From assembly GCF_000708285.2 (NCBI RefSeq), contig NZ_JAUG01000025.1, positions 1 through 50,737 of the forward strand: a DNA stretch of 50,737 bases. Direction: 5' to 3'. The notes under the pieces were generated by a model. That model had not been told where the DNA came from and did not search any database. It was given only the letters and a program-made list of their open reading frames with translations. Origin of the DNA: Pedobacter borealis DSM 19626 (lineage in GTDB: Bacteria; Bacteroidota; Bacteroidia; Sphingobacteriales; Sphingobacteriaceae). A program made the position numbers and the translations under genes. Below, in pieces: positions 17,803 to 27,000 of this stretch; within the stretch, counting starts at the first letter, position 1; every line of letters starts with the position of its first letter.

Positions 17803-18711
17803 TTGAAGCAATATCTTTCAGATTTTTCTAAACTTATCAAATTCAGGCTATCGTTTACGGTGGTGTTTTCGGCGTCGATCTCTTTTTTGATCGGACAGAA
17901 AATGCAGGTGGGTAGAGGCCATATCCCTAGTATCGATTGGGGAAACTGGTTAATATTGATTGCTGGAGGTTTTTTAGTAACCGCTGCTGCAAACTGCTTT
18001 AATGAGATTATAGAGAAAGACTTGGATAAGTTAATGTCTAGAACTAAAGATCGCCCTATGCCAGCAGGCAGAATGACTACCGGGCAAGGATTGATCCTGG
18101 GTGTTTTTATGGCATTTTTAGGTACCTGGTTATTGGGAAAATTGAATCTCGAAACAGGTTTACTTTCTGTATTTTCGATCCTGTTGTACGCATTTGCTTA
18201 TACACCATTGAAGAGAAAATCGCCAATAGCAGTTTTTGTAGGTGCTATTCCAGGTGCTTTACCACCGCTTATCGGGTATTTAGCAGCATTTGGCAGTTTA
18301 AAAGCCGAAATGTTCCACGAAATTGATTATTACATTGCAGGCATTCTGTTTTTAATCCAGTTTGTATGGCAGTTTCCACATTTCTGGGCAATTGCATGGG
18401 TTTTGGATGATGATTATAAGAAAGCAGGTTTTAGGTTGTTACCTACTAAGAAAAGAGATAAAACCTCTGCTTTGCTTACCTTTTTAAGTACATTAATTTT
18501 AATTCCGGTAAGTTTACTGCCAACGCTATATGGTTTTGGTGGATATTACATTGCAGGTTTATCATTAATAGCCGGACTTATTTTTAGCTGGCTGGCTTTT
18601 AAACTTTTAATGAGCAGAGAATTGGCAGATGCCAAGAAAGTAATGTTCTGTTCGTTTTTTTACATCCCGGCAGTACAGTTGGGTTTATTATTAAATTTTA
18701 TAGCAAAATAA
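17803..18711 (+). CDS. cyoE: Heme O synthase (protoheme IX farnesyltransferase)
   Basis: A UbiA-family prenyltransferase (302 residues, about nine helices) that attaches a farnesyl group to heme b, giving heme O for CtaA. The Asp-rich prenyl-diphosphate motif is visible in NCFNEIIEKDLDKLMSRT, followed by KDRPMPAGRM. The only start that keeps the first helix is a TTG at 17803; the first in-frame ATG would remove more than 30 residues. The reading frame is the same as that of ctaA, whose TAA lies just 12 bases upstream. The subunit III gene follows within a few bases. Confidence 0.93.
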   Translation: MKQYLSDFSKLIKFRLSFTVVFSASISFLIGQKMQVGRGHIPSIDWGNWLILIAGGFLVTAAANCFNEIIEKDLDKLMSRTKDRPMPAGRMTTGQGLILGVFMAFLGTWLLGKLNLETGLLSVFSILLYAFAYTPLKRKSPIAVFVGAIPGALPPLIGYLAAFGSLKAEMFHEIDYYIAGILFLIQFVWQFPHFWAIAWVLDDDYKKAGFRLLPTKKRDKTSALLTFLSTLILIPVSLLPTLYGFGGYYIAGLSLIAGLIFSWLAFKLLMSRELADAKKVMFCSFFYIPAVQLGLLLNFIAK

Positions 18712-18726
18712 TTTATGGTGCTAACA

Positions 18727-19293
18727 ATGGAAAAGATGCAGGATACGTTTGACCCAAAACCAAGGAAATTTATTGTTTGGTTATTTGTGGTATCATCAAC
18801 AATTATGTTTGGTGGTTTTACCAGTTATTATCTGGTATTTGCCGCTTCGAAGGGAAAGGGACATGGTTTGGTTTTACCAGATGCTTTTATTTACTCTAGT
18901 TTGGTAATTATTGCCAGTAGCATTACCTTGGTGCTTGCATCGAAGGCTTTAAAGAAACTGAACTTCAGCTTACAGCGCAATATGCTGTGGATTACCGTAA
19001 TCTTGGCCATCGCTTTTGGAGTAATGCAGTTTAATGCCTGGGGAAGTATGGTAAGAACTGGTGCAACCCTGGTAGGAAATAACGCAGCAATATCATTTAT
19101 TTATGTGGTATCTGGCATGCACTTATTACACATTATTGGTGGTGTTGGCCTTATTATTAATGCTTTAGCAGGAAGTTATAAAAGTCTGCCTGTTGCCAAA
19201 GTCCAATACAGAATGGAAATTGCTTCTATTTTTTGGCATTTTATAGATATATTATGGATATATCTGTATGTTTTTTTACTTTTGAACCGTTAA
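18727..19293 (+). CDS. Cytochrome c oxidase subunit III, first copy
   Basis: A 188-residue protein from the ATG at 18727 (an ATG at 18715 would add four residues), with five helices of the subunit III/CyoC fold and the C-terminal signature RMEIASIFWHFIDILWIYLYVFL. Subunit III stabilises the catalytic core and holds structural lipids. This short five-helix form lies directly behind cyoE, and a second, longer subunit III follows after 31 bases. Which of the two is stoichiometric in the complex cannot be told from sequence. Confidence 0.9.
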   Translation: MEKMQDTFDPKPRKFIVWLFVVSSTIMFGGFTSYYLVFAASKGKGHGLVLPDAFIYSSLVIIASSITLVLASKALKKLNFSLQRNMLWITVILAIAFGVMQFNAWGSMVRTGATLVGNNAAISFIYVVSGMHLLHIIGGVGLIINALAGSYKSLPVAKVQYRMEIASIFWHFIDILWIYLYVFLLLNR

Positions 19294-19324
19294 ATTTGTT
19301 AACAAACTATTATACTATTTCCAA

Positions 19325-20032
19325 ATGAATGCAGTATCACAATTAGATCAAGTTAAAACCGGACCATGGAATGGTGGTCGTTCTCCGTGGTCGGTAGAAT
19401 ATGGTAAAATCATGATGTGGTTTTTCCTTTTGTCAGATGCTTTTACCTTTTCATCTTTATTGATCTACTACGGCGCTCAGCGTTTTTCTAAATTAACATG
19501 GCCAGCTCCAGATAAGGTTTTTCAATCTATTCCAGGCATTGCAGAACATGGCGCTCCATTAGTTTTCGTAGGTATCATGACCTTTATCTTAATCATGAGT
19601 TCGGTAACCATGGTTTTAGCGGTAGAGGCAGGTCACAGACGCTCTAAAAAAGAAGTTATCGGCTGGATGATTGCAACCATTATTGGTGGCCTCATGTTCT
19701 TGAGTTGTCAGGCCATTGAGTGGACGCACCTATTTAACGAAGGTTTTGGCTGGGGTAAAATTCCTCCATTAAAAACATTAGAACATCTATTTAACGGTGA
19801 AGTATCTTTAGTTTCTGCACAACAGTTTGCAAACTTATTCTTTACCATTACAGGTTTCCACGGTTTCCACGTATTCAGTGGAGTAATCATCAACATCATC
19901 ATTTTAATCATGACGATTAATGGTACTTTCGAAAAAAGAGGACATTACCTAATGGTTGAAAAAGTTGGGTTATACTGGCACTTTGTAGATTTAGTATGGG
20001 TGTTTGTATTTACATTCTTCTATTTGGTTTAA
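19325..20032 (+). CDS. Cytochrome c oxidase subunit III, second copy
   Basis: The 235-residue protein has five helices and the same family ending, VEKVGLYWHFVDLVWVFVFTFFYLV. It carries a hydrophilic insertion between the helices (about residues 130-160, EWTHLFNEGFGWGKIPPLK) that the shorter neighbour lacks. Together with that neighbour it gives the locus two subunit III paralogues, an arrangement I recall from other Bacteroidota act-cox clusters. The subunit IV gene starts 25 bases after the stop. Confidence 0.9.
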   Translation: MNAVSQLDQVKTGPWNGGRSPWSVEYGKIMMWFFLLSDAFTFSSLLIYYGAQRFSKLTWPAPDKVFQSIPGIAEHGAPLVFVGIMTFILIMSSVTMVLAVEAGHRRSKKEVIGWMIATIIGGLMFLSCQAIEWTHLFNEGFGWGKIPPLKTLEHLFNGEVSLVSAQQFANLFFTITGFHGFHVFSGVIINIIILIMTINGTFEKRGHYLMVEKVGLYWHFVDLVWVFVFTFFYLV

Positions 20033-20057
20033 TTTATCATATTATAAAAATATTTTT

Positions 20058-20411
20058 ATGTCAGAGCATACACATACAACAGAAGAGCACGGGCACGGGG
20101 ATCATGCAGGTTTATCAAAAGGTAAAATCTGGAAAGTTTTTGGAATCCTTTTATTAATTACCGTAATTGAATTTATCATAGCGCTGGTATTAATTCCAAA
20201 AGGAATTATGACTCAGCATGTGGGTAACTACATTTATATTGGTTTAACTTTGTTAAAAGCATTTTATATTGTAGCCTATTTTATGCACTTAAAATATGAG
20301 AAATTAGGCTTACAGCTTGCGTTAACTGTTTCATTTATTTTCATTATTTACTTTATTGTTTTAATGTTAACAGAAGGTGGGTTTTTAAACATCCACATGA
20401 TGAACCATTAA
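20058..20411 (+). CDS. Cytochrome c oxidase subunit IV family protein (CyoD-like) with His-rich N-terminus
   Basis: From the ATG at 20058 the protein has 117 residues and three hydrophobic helices, matching the prokaryotic cytochrome c oxidase subunit IV family that helps assemble the core. The frame is open upstream to 20004, but that part lies inside the preceding gene and gives an unlikely N-terminus. The first 15 residues, MSEHTHTTEEHGHGD, are His-rich, like the N-terminus of subunit I in the same operon. Its stop TAA overlaps by one base the ATG of the SCO gene. Confidence 0.88.
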   Translation: MSEHTHTTEEHGHGDHAGLSKGKIWKVFGILLLITVIEFIIALVLIPKGIMTQHVGNYIYIGLTLLKAFYIVAYFMHLKYEKLGLQLALTVSFIFIIYFIVLMLTEGGFLNIHMMNH

Positions 20412-21106
20412 TGAAAAGAAGTCCTATAAAAAAGGTAATAATCCTGGTAAGCATTTTAGCTATACCGGGATTTTTGTTTTTTTACTTATTGCCACACTTT
20501 GCAAAGAACAGGTATAAGAGTTTACCCATCTTTGGTGAGAAAGTTGTCGCATCAACCTTTCATAACGTAAAAGGGAAAAAAATACCAGATACCATTTATC
20601 ACCTGGTTCCTGATTTTAAACTCGTAAACCAACATAACGATACCATTACCTGGAAATCGCTCGCGAACAAGATTGTGGTACTAAATTTATTTTATACCGG
20701 CGCCAACAACCAGGAAACAAGTAAATACATCAAGAAATTATCTGATGGGTATGAGCAAAAATCTTTGGTTAAGTTTTTAAGCCTGTCTGTTGATCCACTT
20801 GATAAAGGTAGAATAAAAGATTTTGCCGAACATTTTAATGCAAAAGCTGGAAAATGGGATTTTCTGGTTAGCGATACCATTCAAACTTATCCGTTAATCA
20901 GAAAAGGTTTGCTGCTTGATGTAGTTGCAGATGAAACGAAAGAGAAAACCAATTTTATTTTTAGTAATAAAATAGTACTTATTGATAATCTACACCGTAT
21001 ACGCGGAATTTATGATGCCGATAATGCTGAAGCAAATGCCAGGTTGGAGGATGAAATAAAAGTACTTATTGCCGAGTATTTAAGGAATGTTAAAGACGGC
21101 AGGTAA
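20411..21106 (+). CDS. SCO1/SenC-family protein lacking the copper-binding cysteines
   Basis: The 231-residue membrane-anchored protein has one N-terminal helix and a thioredoxin-like SCO domain (about residues 60-225). SCO proteins normally deliver copper to the CuA site of subunit II using a CxxxCP pair and a distal His. Here the segment aligning with the usual FTSCPTICP is FYTGANNQETS (about 94-104). The protein contains no cysteine at all, and the C-terminal ligand region reads FIFSNKIVLIDNLHRIRGIYD without the expected His. The rest of the fold looks intact (VPDFKLVNQHNDTITWKSL, LSLSVDPLDKGRIKDFAEHF). It overlaps the subunit IV stop by one base, so a role in oxidase assembly is still likely, but not by cysteine-bound copper. 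Confidence 0.85.
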   Translation: MKRSPIKKVIILVSILAIPGFLFFYLLPHFAKNRYKSLPIFGEKVVASTFHNVKGKKIPDTIYHLVPDFKLVNQHNDTITWKSLANKIVVLNLFYTGANNQETSKYIKKLSDGYEQKSLVKFLSLSVDPLDKGRIKDFAEHFNAKAGKWDFLVSDTIQTYPLIRKGLLLDVVADETKEKTNFIFSNKIVLIDNLHRIRGIYDADNAEANARLEDEIKVLIAEYLRNVKDGR

Positions 21107-21195
21107 TTGGTTTAGCGGTTAGTGTTTAGGACTTAGCGTTTAGACTCCGAAGTCGATACAAAATAATAATAATATAAAAGAGATTTTAAAAACTC

Positions 21196-21738
21196 ATGGA
21201 AAATAGCCCAATTGAGAAAAAGTATAGCAAGTGGATCATCATTCTTTCTATTTTTATACCCGTAGCAGTAGCCTTTTTATTTGTGGTAAAGCTGAAAGAT
21301 TTAGGTATAGATGCGCCTACGTTGCCATTTTTACCGCCAATATATGCTACCATTAATGGAATAACAGCTGTGCTGTTGGTAGTGGCTGTATGGGCCATAA
21401 AAAACGGTAAAATACAATTGCACCAAAACTTGATGAAAACCGCTATCGGTTGTTCTTTATTGTTTTTGGTAATGTACATTGCTTATCATATGACTACCCC
21501 ATCTACCAAATTTGGCGGAGATGGAGCTATTAAGTATGCCTACTTCTTTATCTTGTTAACGCATATCCTATTGTCAATAGCCATTATTCCACTGGTTTTG
21601 GTAACTTATGTAAGGGCATTGGCCGAGCGTTTCGATCGCCATAGAAAAATTGCAAGAATTACCTTCCCACTTTGGCTTTATGTAGCCATTACAGGCGTAG
21701 TGGTTTATTTGATGATTTCGCCATATTATTCATACTAA
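21196..21738 (+). CDS. DUF420 family protein, CtaM/YozB-like oxidase assembly factor
   Basis: A 180-residue integral membrane protein with five hydrophobic helices. Conserved DUF420 features include LPPIYATINGITAVLLVVA, His residues in IQLHQNLMKTA and MYIAYHMTT, and FDRHRKIARITFPLWLYVAITGVVVYLM. In Firmicutes the DUF420 protein CtaM/YozB is required for maturation of aa3/caa3 oxidase, and its place at the end of this oxidase block fits. It lies 89 bases after the SCO gene; that gap holds a degenerate TTAGCG-type repeat (21112-21145). Confidence 0.85.
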   Translation: MENSPIEKKYSKWIIILSIFIPVAVAFLFVVKLKDLGIDAPTLPFLPPIYATINGITAVLLVVAVWAIKNGKIQLHQNLMKTAIGCSLLFLVMYIAYHMTTPSTKFGGDGAIKYAYFFILLTHILLSIAIIPLVLVTYVRALAERFDRHRKIARITFPLWLYVAITGVVVYLMISPYYSY

Positions 21739-21760
21739 GGTTGTCCTACCTTAACTTTTG

Positions 21761-21796
21761 AACCCCTACCCTAAAAAGTGGGGGTTTTATTTTTAA
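21761..21796 (+). terminator. Rho-independent terminator closing the respiratory operon
   Basis: AACCCCTAC (21761-21769) pairs with GTGGGGGTT (21778-21786, one G-U pair) around the loop CCTAAAAA, followed by a T-rich tract. The same loop recurs in the terminators at 32047 and 50361. Confidence 0.85.
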
Positions 21797-21829
21797 TTAA
21801 TTTGTTACCGACTAAAATTTCTTATTCAG

Positions 21830-21837
21830 TATATTTG
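21830..21837 (+). promoter_or_regulatory. Candidate -7 box (TATATTTG) upstream of the ECF sigma gene
   Basis: TATATTTG matches TAnnTTTG and lies in the 176 bases between the terminator and the sigma factor gene, about 125 bases before its ATG. A TTTG at 21801 is a little too far away for an ideal -33 box. A 5' leader of roughly 120 bases would result. Confidence 0.5.
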
Positions 21838-21962
21838 GTAAAGAAGCCTATTATCATACTAAAATGTTTTAGTTTAAATCTTTCTTCTCTTTAATGACAA
21901 ATCTATTTATTATTACGCCTCAGAATAATGGAAGACATAGCAAATTGTGATGAACTAATTTT

Positions 21963-22562
21963 ATGGCGCTAAGCAACGCAGACAAAGATGATGGGCTGAT
22001 TGATAAAATCGTAGGAGGAGATGAGCAGGCTTTTTCTGTTTTGTTCTTCAAATACCTTCCTGTACTCCAAATTTTTGCCGCTAAGTTTACCAAATCTGAT
22101 GATGCAGCCGAAGAAATTATTCAAGATTCATTTTTAAGGGTTTGGCTAAATCGCGATAAATTAGCTGATGTAGTGAATGTGAAGGCTTATCTTTATAAAT
22201 ATGTTTCTAATGAATGTTTAAGCTACCTGCGTAAAAAATTAAAAGAAGATAGAGTTGTTGATGCATTTGTGGCTAAGCAACAAAATAGCCATAACAATAC
22301 TGTAGAAACTATTAATTTAAACGAGGTAACGAAAATTATTGCCGTTGCTGTTGAAAAATTACCTGATCAACGCAAAAATATATACCAATTGAGCAGACGC
22401 GATGGTAAAACCATACCTGAAATTGCAGAAATACTCAATATCTCGCCTAATACGGTTAAAAATGCCCTGGTAATAGCCCTTAAATCGATACGTATACACC
22501 TCGATCAACATGGGATTGTATTCTTTTTCCCAATTGTTTTTTTCTTTTTGAAAATAAAATAG
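21963..22562 (+). CDS. ECF-type RNA polymerase sigma factor with hydrophobic C-terminal tail
   Basis: A 199-residue sigma-70 family ECF factor. Region 2 is seen in AEEIIQDSFLRVWLNRDKL (about residues 47-67) and region 4 in LPDQRKNIYQLSRRDGKTI followed by the helix-turn-helix IPEIAEILNISPNTVKNAL. It is followed by a FecR-type regulator and a SusC protein with an STN domain, the standard Bacteroidota cell-surface signalling arrangement in which substrate binding releases the sigma factor to transcribe the uptake genes. The last 14 residues, GIVFFFPIVFFFLK, are strongly hydrophobic, beyond region 4, and could touch the membrane or the anti-sigma factor. Confidence 0.93.
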   Translation: MALSNADKDDGLIDKIVGGDEQAFSVLFFKYLPVLQIFAAKFTKSDDAAEEIIQDSFLRVWLNRDKLADVVNVKAYLYKYVSNECLSYLRKKLKEDRVVDAFVAKQQNSHNNTVETINLNEVTKIIAVAVEKLPDQRKNIYQLSRRDGKTIPEIAEILNISPNTVKNALVIALKSIRIHLDQHGIVFFFPIVFFFLKIK

Positions 22563-22624
22563 AAAAAAATTAATATCCCGATAGTCCTAATTTTCTTTTG
22601 CTGCTTCTTAGTATCAGAATCTTT

Positions 22625-23785
22625 ATGGAAGAACGTATACATTATCTCTTACAACAGTTTACAGCTAAGACCTTAAGCGAGGCCGAAAGGGAAGAACTTT
22701 TAGTTTTAGCAGAAAACAGCACATCATTGCTTTCTGATGAAATCGTGAAAATGATTATCGCAGAAGAAGAACATGCGCCTAATGTTGTTGAGGAAAAATG
22801 GAATCCGGTTCTAAATAAAATTTTGGCTGTAGACAAACCAAGCCGATCGCCTAAACGGATTTTAATGAAGCGCTTAAAATGGGCTGCTGCTGCAGTTGTT
22901 TTTATTGTGTTTTCATTCACCGCTTACCTTTCTTTACAGAAAAAGAAAGAGCATGTTTTTGCTACTGACGTGGCGCCGGGAAAAAACAAAGCCATTCTCA
23001 CTCTGGCCGATGGAAAGAAAATTTCGCTTTCAGATGCGATGAATGGTGATGTTGCTAAAGAAGCCGGCTTCTCTATCACCAAAACTGCCGATGGTCAATT
23101 GGTGTATAACATGGCTGAATCAGAAAATGTAAATGATGTGAGATTAAATACCATTTCGACCCCAAATGGTGGCGAATGGCAAATCCAGTTGCCCGATGGT
23201 TCTACTGTTTGGCTAAATGCAGCATCTTCAATTCAGTATTCGTTAAATATCGGAACGGCTAAACAGCGCTTGGTGAAATTGGATGGGGAGGCTTATTTTG
23301 AAGTAGCTAAAAATGCAGCACATCCTTTTATTGTAGAAACCGATAAGCAGTCTGTTGAGGTATTGGGTACGCACTTTAACATTAATAGCTATAAAGATGA
23401 AAGGGTAACTAAAACTACTTTGTTGGAAGGAAGTGTGCGAGTTTCACATAATACGACCAATGAGAGCGAGGTGCTTAAACCTGGCGAGCAATCTTTGGTA
23501 TCCATTTCTGGCATGGATGTAAGAGAAGTAAATGTTGATGAAGCAATAGCATGGAAAAACGGCTATTTTATGTTCAATAACGAACGGCAAGAAAGCATTT
23601 TACGTAAAGTTGCCCGTTGGTATAATGTAGAAATAGAATACGCAGATGCGGATGCAAAAAATGTGATGTACTACGGAACGGTAAGCCGTTTTGAAAAAAT
23701 ATCGAAAGTGTTAACCAAACTTGAGCAAACTGGTGAAGTACGTTTCGATATTAAAGGCAATAAAGTTATTGTCTATAAAGAATAA
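22625..23785 (+). CDS. FecR-family anti-sigma factor
   Basis: From the ATG at 22625 the protein has 386 residues; nine further codons upstream are open but poorly explained. A cytoplasmic N-terminal segment is followed by one transmembrane helix (LKWAAAAVVFIVFSFTAYL, about residues 79-97), the periplasmic FecR domain (TPNGGEWQIQLPDGSTVWLN; GEAYFEVAKNAAHPFIVET) and a C-terminal DUF4974 domain (FMFNNERQESILRKVARWY). FecR proteins receive a signal from the STN domain of an outer-membrane receptor and control the cognate ECF sigma factor, here the gene 62 bases upstream. Confidence 0.93.
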   Translation: MEERIHYLLQQFTAKTLSEAEREELLVLAENSTSLLSDEIVKMIIAEEEHAPNVVEEKWNPVLNKILAVDKPSRSPKRILMKRLKWAAAAVVFIVFSFTAYLSLQKKKEHVFATDVAPGKNKAILTLADGKKISLSDAMNGDVAKEAGFSITKTADGQLVYNMAESENVNDVRLNTISTPNGGEWQIQLPDGSTVWLNAASSIQYSLNIGTAKQRLVKLDGEAYFEVAKNAAHPFIVETDKQSVEVLGTHFNINSYKDERVTKTTLLEGSVRVSHNTTNESEVLKPGEQSLVSISGMDVREVNVDEAIAWKNGYFMFNNERQESILRKVARWYNVEIEYADADAKNVMYYGTVSRFEKISKVLTKLEQTGEVRFDIKGNKVIVYKE

Positions 23786-23921
23786 CCGAAAAAAGATGAA
23801 GACCGTAACTAACCTTTATCTCTAAAAACAAAACTAATTAATCAACAATAACCTAAAACCACTAACAACTAATGAATATACTTCGACAAACCTCCTGACG
23901 ATTCAAAAGTTGAATAAATAA

Positions 23922-23950
23922 AAAAGGAGTGCTTGCAACACCCCCTTTAT
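23922..23950. repeat. Imperfect hairpin in the SusC leader region
   Basis: AAAAGGAGTG and CACCCCCTTT face each other around TTGC-containing loop sequence, with a mismatch or bulge in the middle. On the minus strand the arm is followed by TTTTTTATTTA, so it resembles a terminator for that strand, although no minus-strand gene precedes it. On the plus strand it lies in the 283-base gap between fecR and susC, where a leader hairpin could modulate expression. Nothing else recognisable is seen in 23786-24068. Confidence 0.4.
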
Positions 23951-24068
23951 TATCTGTTTAGCTATTCCGTAAACCGGAATCGATTAAAATCAATTATTTC
24001 TTGGATAACCGCGAAACGCTTTTTGGCGTCTAAACTTTATTGCGCTTCGCACAAAAACAGACTATTAA

Positions 24069-27000
24069 ATGTACAAAATTTATATTAGAATTTTATGTAC
24101 GCATCGACGCTACATACCTAAATTGCTATTAATTATGAAGTTAGTTACGGTCATATTACTTGCCTCTTTAATGCAGGTAAGTGCTGCATCATTTGGCCAG
24201 CTGGTTACATTAAAAGAAAGAAATGTAACATTAGAAAAAATGTTTAGGGAAATCAGACAGCAATCTGGTTACGATGTATTATTATCGACTAACACTATTA
24301 AAAGTACTACTACTTTAAATGCCAACTTTAATAATGCGACTATAGAAGAGATAATGGACAAGATTATTTCTGGTCGGGATTTAACCTATACTATTGAAGA
24401 CAAAACAATCTTAATTAAACCTAAAGAAAAGAGTATTTTCGATAAAGTAGTTGGTTATTTTATCGCTGTAAAAGTAACGGGTAAAGTACGGGATAAAAAT
24501 GGAGCGATAATACCTGGCGTTAGTGTGCGCGAAAAAGGAGCAGCCAATGCTGTATCAACCAATGGATCGGGCGAGTATGGCATCTCGGTAAAAGACGGTG
24601 CGGTTTTAACCTTTAGCTTTATTGGTTACAAAACACTCGAGGTACCTGTTGGCAGTAAAACGGTTATTAATGTAACCTTAGAAGAAGATGCTGCCCAACT
24701 TAACGAAGTGAATGTGGTATCAACAGGTTACCAACAAATAGATAGGAAGTTATTTACAGGATCTGCCACTCAGGTAAAAGCGGCCGATGCACAGCGTAAT
24801 GGTGTGCCAGATATCAGCCGTATGTTAGAGGGACAGGTTGCCGGTGTATCAGTACAGAATGTATCGGGTACTTTTGGTGCAGCTCCGAAAATTCGCGTGC
24901 GTGGTGCTACTTCTATCTCTGGTGATAATAAACCGCTTTGGGTAGTAGATGGAATTATCCTGGAAGATGTGGTTAATATCTCAAATGATGCTTTATCAAC
25001 CGGTGATGCTAATACGCTAATCGGATCGTCAGTTGCAGGTTTAAACCCTGATGATATTGAAAGCTTCAATATCCTGAAAGATGCTGCAGCAACAGCCATG
25101 TATGGCGCGCGTGCAATGAACGGGGTAATTGTTGTTACTACTAAAAAAGGCCGTCAAACAGAAGGGGCGCCAAGAATTAGCTATACTGGTAATTTTACAA
25201 CCTACTTAAAGCCTAATTATAATCAATTTGATGTTCTAAATTCAGCTGATCAGATGTCTGTTATGATGGAGATGTTGAACAAAGGCTATTTTCAGCATAC
25301 CTCGGCTTCAAGAGGAGCAGATGGTGGTCCATTTTACAAAATGTATAATGCTTTATATGATTATGATGCTGCAACAGACACCTATGCGTTAAAAAACACA
25401 GCAACAGATCGTGCTCAGTTTTTAAATAGATATGCTAATGCCAATACCAATTGGTTTGATGTTTTATTTAAAAATTCATTGCTACAAGAGCATTCTATGA
25501 GTTTTTCTTCTGGTACAGAGAAATTTCAAACCTACGCTTCTACCTCTTATCTGCATGATAATGGTCAGACTATTGGAAATAGTGTAGATCGTTTTACTGG
25601 TAATTTAAGATCAACCTTTAAAATGAGTAATAAGTTGAGTGGCGAATTCATCATCAACGGCTCCGTCCGCGATCAAAAAGCTCCGGGAACTTTAACCCGT
25701 AATTCGGACCCTGTTTATGGAACTTTTTCAAGAAATTTCGATATCAACCCATATTCTTATGCTTTAAATACAAGCAGAGCCATGACTGCATATAACGAAG
25801 ATGGAAGCCTGGAGTATTTTAACAGAAACTATGCACCTTTTAATATCTTAAACGAGCTGGATAATAATTATTTAGAACTGGGTCAGATTGATTTTAAAGT
25901 ACAGGGAGGGCTAAAATATAAAATTATTCCTTCTTTAACTTATTCAATTGATGGAGCCTATAGGTATGCAAAAACCGATCGTAAGCACTACATTAAAGAA
26001 AATTCCAACATGGCCTTGGCATTTAGAGCAGCTCAGGACGCTACAACAGTAGGTGATAATCCATTTTTGTACACCAATCCTGAAGATTTAACTAAGTTAC
26101 CAGTGGTAACCCTACCTGAGGGAGGATTTTATAATGTTACTTATGATAATTTAAAGAATTATTATTTCAGACAGAACCTTGAGTTTGATAAGAAATTTAA
26201 TGAAAATCATCGCCTAAATGTTTTCGGATCAATGGAGGTAAGATATATAGATCGTCAAAACTCTAAATTTGACGGAGTTGGCTATCAATACGATAATGGC
26301 GGAATTGTTAATGCAAACTATCTATATTTTAAGAAAGCTCAGGAATCAAATGCACCTTATTACAGTATGGGTTATGGGGCAGATCGTTTTGCAGCATTTG
26401 CCTTAAGAGCAGCATATTCATATAAAGATAAGTATAGTTTTAATGCTACAACCAGATACGATGGCTCGAATTTAATGGGTAAAAGCAGAACAGCAAGATG
26501 GTTGCCAACCTGGAACGTTTCAGGTGCATGGAATGTAGATCAGGAAAGTTTCTGGATTGATAACACTGTATTGTCTTCAGCCAGAATTAGAGGAACTTAT
26601 GGTTTGGTTGCCAATATTGGTAACGCAAATAATTCGGGCGCTATTTTCTATAACAGATTAAGTAGAAGACCTTATGAAAATGAGAAAGAAACCCTTACAT
26701 ATATATCAAGCCTGGCAAATAGTGAATTAACCTGGGAGAAATTAAAAGAAGCCAATTTGGGTATTGACTTAACATTTTTAAAAGACAGGGTTAATTTAAC
26801 AGTTGATTTATATAAAAGAAATATTTATGATTTAATTGGAAGTATTAAAACATCGGGTATTGGCGGAGAATATACAAAAGATGCTAATTATGGTAAAATG
26901 AAAGCTAAAGGTATTGAGATTACCTTAGGTGGTAATGCAATTACCAGCGGTGATTTTAAATGGAGAACTCAATTTAACACAGCTTACAACAAAAACGAGA

